64,000 nucleotides of DNA from JAMZMI01 sp039970095 (GTDB lineage Bacteria; Bacteroidota; Bacteroidia; Cytophagales; Cyclobacteriaceae), in contig JBDVMP010000082.1 of NCBI GenBank assembly GCA_039970095.1, positions 1 to 64,000 of the forward strand, given 5' to 3'. Position numbers and translations under genes: made by a program. Under the pieces are notes generated by a model. The model had not been told where the DNA came from and did not search any database. It saw nothing but the letters and a program-made list of their open reading frames with translations. Shown here piece by piece: positions 60,044 through 64,000 of the stretch (position 1 is the stretch's first letter; each line of letters begins with the position of its first letter).

Positions 60044-63000
60044 TTACTTTTCAGTTTTGTATAAACTCACTTGTTCTTCAGTGCTTGCTAAAAGCTGATG
60101 AAAGAAATTCTTTGCCACCGGATTGCTCATTTTGTTATCAAATTCTATTTCACACACGCGGAAAACACCCTTGCCGTGAAGCTTTTCTCCAGCAGCCATT
60201 ACTTTACCATTATCCTGCAACCAATTGGCCTCCCCTGAAGAAAGTATAGCAGACCATCCATTAGCTCGAAAAGTTTGGCTTAAAATAGGTTCAATCATTT
60301 CGGTCTTATCATCATACCACAACCAAAAATCGTTCGGTTTAAAAGCCTTTACCAACTCATGCCCCGTTTCGGGTGAGACAAAATAGTATTGTCCCATTTC
60401 GGTTGATTTCGCCTCTACCTTAGAGTTACCTATATCATAAATCCCTGCCGGTAGATTCAAAAACAAACAAGTAGCCCCCCTATTCACTTGTTGGTCTACC
60501 TTCCGCTTTTTAGACAAATAGAGTTCATAATCTACCACAAGGATGGCGTCCGCCTTATCCATATTTGTTTTGTTTATTGTATGGTTGTTAGCGATAATCT
60601 CTAATATTTCAGGATCATCCCCAATTAGATAAACAGACTTGGACTCATAGTCTGGATCAGGAAAAACATCAAAATCAAATTGATTTTGATGAATCTGGTT
60701 TCCATTGAAATCGAAAAGAGCCACCTGCAATGTGTACGTATTTCTAGTATCAATAATTGGCGTTGGGTATTCTAAATACCCTATAAATTTTGACGAGTTC
60801 ACCGGTAATTCAGCAGAGACACTATTGGATAATAATATCCCCTGATCATCTAAAAACTGATACTTAAGAGTGCACAACTTAGATTCGTTGAGATCATTGC
60901 TAAGCCAAATTTCGAACTGTGTCTTTTCTCCACTCCAATATTGTCTGCGATCACTTCGGATAGTAACAATTGTAGGCGAGAGCGCACTGCGATACGCAAA
61001 AAATGACTTCTTCGGCTGGCGATCCACATCCATGATTGTTTTCATCCATCCTGCCGGCCAAGCATCTATAAATAGGTGAACCGCAAAAGACATCATTCGT
61101 GAATCACGGCGAAAGGCCTCTGTGGTGAATTTGATAGCCCAAGCCTGATAATCCTGACTGGATTCAACCCATTCTGCAACAGAACCAGGAGTATTGTACC
61201 ACATGAAATGAAAGCGGTTGCTCTGAGCTCTTGAAATTACTCCAGGATTCCATGTACTTCTCCCCTCATAAGTTTCTGGAAGCCAGGATTTGGGATAGTA
61301 CTTCCGCATCACGTTCACCGGATCAAGACCTTCCGCTCCAAACTCCCCGCATGCATAATACCAATCTGGCTTTACCGGTTGCCAAAAACCTTTATACATC
61401 TCACCCAAACCCAAACCATGTCCGTTGTACCAAAGGTTATAGCAATGATTATCAGGAAGTCCAGGAGAAGGCGGGTCATAATCACCATCTCCAGCCTTTA
61501 TTACTCGATCCGGATTGCTCAACAATACTGCCTGATCCAGTGCAACGAACAACTTGTTATACTCGTCTAATGTGGCGAAACTTCTTTGGGGATGACCTTC
61601 TGCATTAGGAAAACGTTCATTGATATAAGAGACCATGATAGTTGAGGGGTGACTTCTTACTAAACGCTCCATCTCCTCGGCCTGCTTTACAGCTTCTGCA
61701 AACTTGTTCCGACGGATACTCCCAAAAAGCGGTAAATCGACCTGATTCATTAATCCAAGACGATCCATGTATTCATAAATCTCGGGTTGCACAGGACGCT
61801 GAGTCAGTCGCAGGTAATTCATATTGGCAATCTTGGCTAACAGAATGTCATCGATTAGTTGATCCCAATCCTCCTGCATTACACATTGCTGAAGGTGCCC
61901 CATTGTGTTCGCCCCCCTCAAACGAACCATATTTCCATTTAAAAACATCCTTCCCTTTGGATTTGAGATAGTGTCCATTGAGAAACTGCGCATGCCGAAT
62001 TGGCAAGATCTTGCGTCCGTTAATTTATTCTCAGAATCTATCAACTCTACCTGCATTTGATAGAGCCACGGATTCTCAAGTTCCCATTTTCTGAACTTTT
62101 CCAATCTTATTGGAATTTTCAAATAGTTGACACCATAACCCATTTTGAGCCTTGTTTGCCTCCCATCCGTTGGTTTATCCAGATCTCCAACCCCAGGCAC
62201 AAACGTGGTAGTGGGCAAAAATTCTAATGGCTTCAATTCCGCGGTTTCAAAGTTTTGCCCAAAGACCGAAAGCCTCAGTTTGACGTCCTCTGGATATTGG
62301 TAATAATTGTTTATCTCGATCCACAATTCAGCAATGGAGTCCTCCAGAACAGGACGTACAAATATGTCGTTGATATGTAGTGGAGACCGGGTTTCGAGAT
62401 AACAACCTTGATAAATACCCATACCTGCCGGACCATGATGCCATCCTTCTTTGGGGTCATCATAACCAGGCCCAGTGGCAGCATATATCTTGTCTCCTAC
62501 CGCGTGATTACCAGTAGCATCATTAGCGCCAGTGGTGGGGAAATCATTCTCTACTTTTACAAGAAGCTTGTTCGTACCCTTTTTTGCAACTTTAGTAATA
62601 TCAAATTCAAAAGGGGCGAAAAAACCTTCGTGTGAGCCGATGTATCGACCATTGAGAAAGATGGAAGCCTTATAATCTACTCCATCGAAATGAATGAACA
62701 AACTTCCCCTGGCAAAGTGTTCTTCTGTAAGTTGCAGGTCTTTGAAGTAATACGTAACAGCACGACCTAATGGTGGACCATAGTGCGGAATATTAACTTC
62801 TTCCCAACTCCCCATACCATCCAATGTGGATGTGAAATCAGAAAGATCATCGGTTGTTTCTTCTCTCCATTGGAAGTTATCAAGCAACCATTTTTTTCTG
62901 GTCACAGGCTGCTTTGGTGCTAAATCGTTTAAAAAAGGTGCATATCTAAGGCGCATTTTAACAAGCTCATCCTCAAGCTCCGCAGCTGTTGACATAGATT

Positions 63001-63199
63001 CCTGCACATTGAACGCCGCCGAGGGATCGTGAGAAACAGGTAACTTAACGTCTTCTTTCACTTGAGGCTGGGGAGTTACCAACAAATCTTCTCTTGTTTG
63101 ATATACTGCGGTGCCAATACCTGCAAACTTATCTTGCGCCAAAGACGATGACACCATAGACATTATTAGCAAACTGGTTAAAAGTTCTTTCAAATTCAT
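60044..63199 (-). CDS. Glycoside hydrolase family 2
   Basis: 1051 residues from ATG 63199, which overlaps the upstream stop (ATGA). A signal peptide ends SSLAQ. The GH2 sugar-binding domain contains FIHFDGVDYKASIFLNGRYIGSHEGFFAPFEFDI; an Ig-like domain and TIM barrel follow, with candidate acid/base Glu528 in SYINERFPN and candidate nucleophile Glu619 in CGEFGAEG. An extra C-terminal part (about 800-1051) is present. It would hydrolyse a beta-linked galactoside, glucuronide or mannoside; the exact specificity cannot be told from sequence by eye. Confidence 0.87.
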   Translation of the reverse strand: MNLKELLTSLLIMSMVSSSLAQDKFAGIGTAVYQTREDLLVTPQPQVKEDVKLPVSHDPSAAFNVQESMSTAAELEDELVKMRLRYAPFLNDLAPKQPVTRKKWLLDNFQWREETTDDLSDFTSTLDGMGSWEEVNIPHYGPPLGRAVTYYFKDLQLTEEHFARGSLFIHFDGVDYKASIFLNGRYIGSHEGFFAPFEFDITKVAKKGTNKLLVKVENDFPTTGANDATGNHAVGDKIYAATGPGYDDPKEGWHHGPAGMGIYQGCYLETRSPLHINDIFVRPVLEDSIAELWIEINNYYQYPEDVKLRLSVFGQNFETAELKPLEFLPTTTFVPGVGDLDKPTDGRQTRLKMGYGVNYLKIPIRLEKFRKWELENPWLYQMQVELIDSENKLTDARSCQFGMRSFSMDTISNPKGRMFLNGNMVRLRGANTMGHLQQCVMQEDWDQLIDDILLAKIANMNYLRLTQRPVQPEIYEYMDRLGLMNQVDLPLFGSIRRNKFAEAVKQAEEMERLVRSHPSTIMVSYINERFPNAEGHPQRSFATLDEYNKLFVALDQAVLLSNPDRVIKAGDGDYDPPSPGLPDNHCYNLWYNGHGLGLGEMYKGFWQPVKPDWYYACGEFGAEGLDPVNVMRKYYPKSWLPETYEGRSTWNPGVISRAQSNRFHFMWYNTPGSVAEWVESSQDYQAWAIKFTTEAFRRDSRMMSFAVHLFIDAWPAGWMKTIMDVDRQPKKSFFAYRSALSPTIVTIRSDRRQYWSGEKTQFEIWLSNDLNESKLCTLKYQFLDDQGILLSNSVSAELPVNSSKFIGYLEYPTPIIDTRNTYTLQVALFDFNGNQIHQNQFDFDVFPDPDYESKSVYLIGDDPEILEIIANNHTINKTNMDKADAILVVDYELYLSKKRKVDQQVNRGATCLFLNLPAGIYDIGNSKVEAKSTEMGQYYFVSPETGHELVKAFKPNDFWLWYDDKTEMIEPILSQTFRANGWSAILSSGEANWLQDNGKVMAAGEKLHGKGVFRVCEIEFDNKMSNPVAKNFFHQLLASTEEQVSLYKTEK

Positions 63200-64000
63200 T
63201 CGTCTGTCTTTAATCCACATTGTTCAAAAGGAAATAACTCAATAGGCGACAACTTGTCTCTTATGTTGTATGGGTCAATATCCGTTTCCTTCTGATAATC
63301 AAACCATCGGTTTTCCCGTATCATAAAATCTCCAGTCCTAGTCAGTGGAGTATTAACCAAAACATTAGATTTGATCAGATTAAGTCTTCGATCGCAACTG
63401 GTGAAATAATCTTTGAGTTGAGGATATCGATGCTGATAGGCTTCATTCAAAATATCTACTTCATCCAGTAAACGATACTGGATTATCTTACTTTCAAGGA
63501 AATTGCTCCATTTTTCATCATTCCAAGGAGACTGCCCCACAGCCATTTTGCAATCCAGAAAAGTATTCCCATTTACCTCGTTATCAGACCCTCCATGGCA
63601 AAAAACAGCCGCAAAATTCTTGTAGTGGCCTGGGTTTCCAACTTTATAAAACAAATTATTAAGTATTCGAATACCACCAGAACCATCGTCTATATAAACC
63701 CCAGCCATGCTCGTTTGCATATCCTCAGGTTCTATATTGGAAAAGTAGTTGTAACGAATTGTCGTTCCTCTGGATGATGGGTCTCGTCCAGTATAAATAG
63801 CTCCCATGTCATCTGCCTCAGTACAGACTTCATCAAATCGATTATATTCTATTAGGTGATCATTGCCCATAAAAGCAATCGCTTGATGACGCAAATCATG
63901 AAAATAGCAATGATTGATGATGTTGCTTACCCCATACAGCTTGATGGCCGGTGAATATGCATGATTAATGCGATCTGTATTATAGAAATCTGTATTATAA
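63196..64000 (-). CDS. Right-handed parallel beta-helix protein (N-terminus beyond window)
   Basis: The frame is open to the right edge, giving about 267 C-terminal residues. Coil-like repeats with NxFxxxxxxxxDxGAIY spacing are seen: LIEYNRFDEVCTEADDMGAIYTGRD, TIRYNYFSNIEPEDMQT, IRILNNLFYKVGN and NEVNGNTFLDCKM. This is a pectate-lyase-like beta helix of the kind used by polysaccharide lyases or pectin-acting hydrolases. Catalytic residues cannot be assigned on a fragment. It is the first visible gene of the carbohydrate operon. Confidence 0.85.
   Translation of the reverse strand, partial: YNTDFYNTDRINHAYSPAIKLYGVSNIINHCYFHDLRHQAIAFMGNDHLIEYNRFDEVCTEADDMGAIYTGRDPSSRGTTIRYNYFSNIEPEDMQTSMAGVYIDDGSGGIRILNNLFYKVGNPGHYKNFAAVFCHGGSDNEVNGNTFLDCKMAVGQSPWNDEKWSNFLESKIIQYRLLDEVDILNEAYQHRYPQLKDYFTSCDRRLNLIKSNVLVNTPLTRTGDFMIRENRWFDYQKETDIDPYNIRDKLSPIELFPFEQCGLKTDE

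Overview
The window looks like chromosome from a marine or soil Bacteroidota of the Cytophagales type. The support is Bacteroidota-style TAnnTTTG promoter elements, a type IX secretion (T9SS) C-terminal sorting domain, propeller/Y_Y_Y histidine kinases, DUF5916 and SIMPL proteins, a TTG-started rplM, a tmRNA tag reading GESNYAMAA, and the extragenic palindrome TCCCGATAGCTATCGGGA. The genus is not resolved.

Layout. 1-10 kb: the end of an ABC permease gene, a DUF5916 protein, recA, a putative zinc aminopeptidase, an OmpR-type response regulator with its PhoR-type kinase, an RluA-type pseudouridine synthase, and the translation cluster rplM-rpsI-rpsB followed by tsf. 11-20 kb: small secreted proteins, an ECF sigma factor with a membrane partner, a SIMPL protein, plsC, YwbE, a MORN-type lipoprotein, pyrR-pyrB and an unknown secreted protein. 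20-28 kb: EVE protein, M16 peptidase, O-methyltransferase plus LysM transglycosylase, a secreted caspase-like protease, 1-Cys peroxiredoxin, a thioesterase and two GNAT acetyltransferases, one resembling AAC(6').

28-47 kb is a surface/sensing block on the minus strand. A giant adhesin of about 3,790 residues with a T9SS tail is followed by two tandem propeller histidine kinases and one LytTR response regulator. A perfect 10-bp direct repeat with 21-bp period lies upstream of the adhesin and has the geometry of a LytTR operator, so the block may be a closed circuit.

47-52 kb: dnaX is split by a 10-A tract exactly where gamma and tau diverge, which fits programmed slippage. A two-domain VOC protein, a CotH-like lipoprotein and tmRNA follow.

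52-64 kb is a minus-strand carbohydrate-use island: right-handed beta-helix protein (runs off the window), GH2, SGNH esterase, GH97, sialate O-acetylesterase-like protein, CstA transporter, GH63/trehalase-like protein and a broken uxaA. Together these suggest uptake and breakdown of an acetylated, uronate-containing polysaccharide. The uxaA remnant is frameshifted and cut off about 100 bp from the tmRNA 3' end, where short T-arm-like repeats lie. This points to a rearrangement or old integration at ssrA. No SusC/SusD pair, transposase, integrase or CRISPR array is visible.
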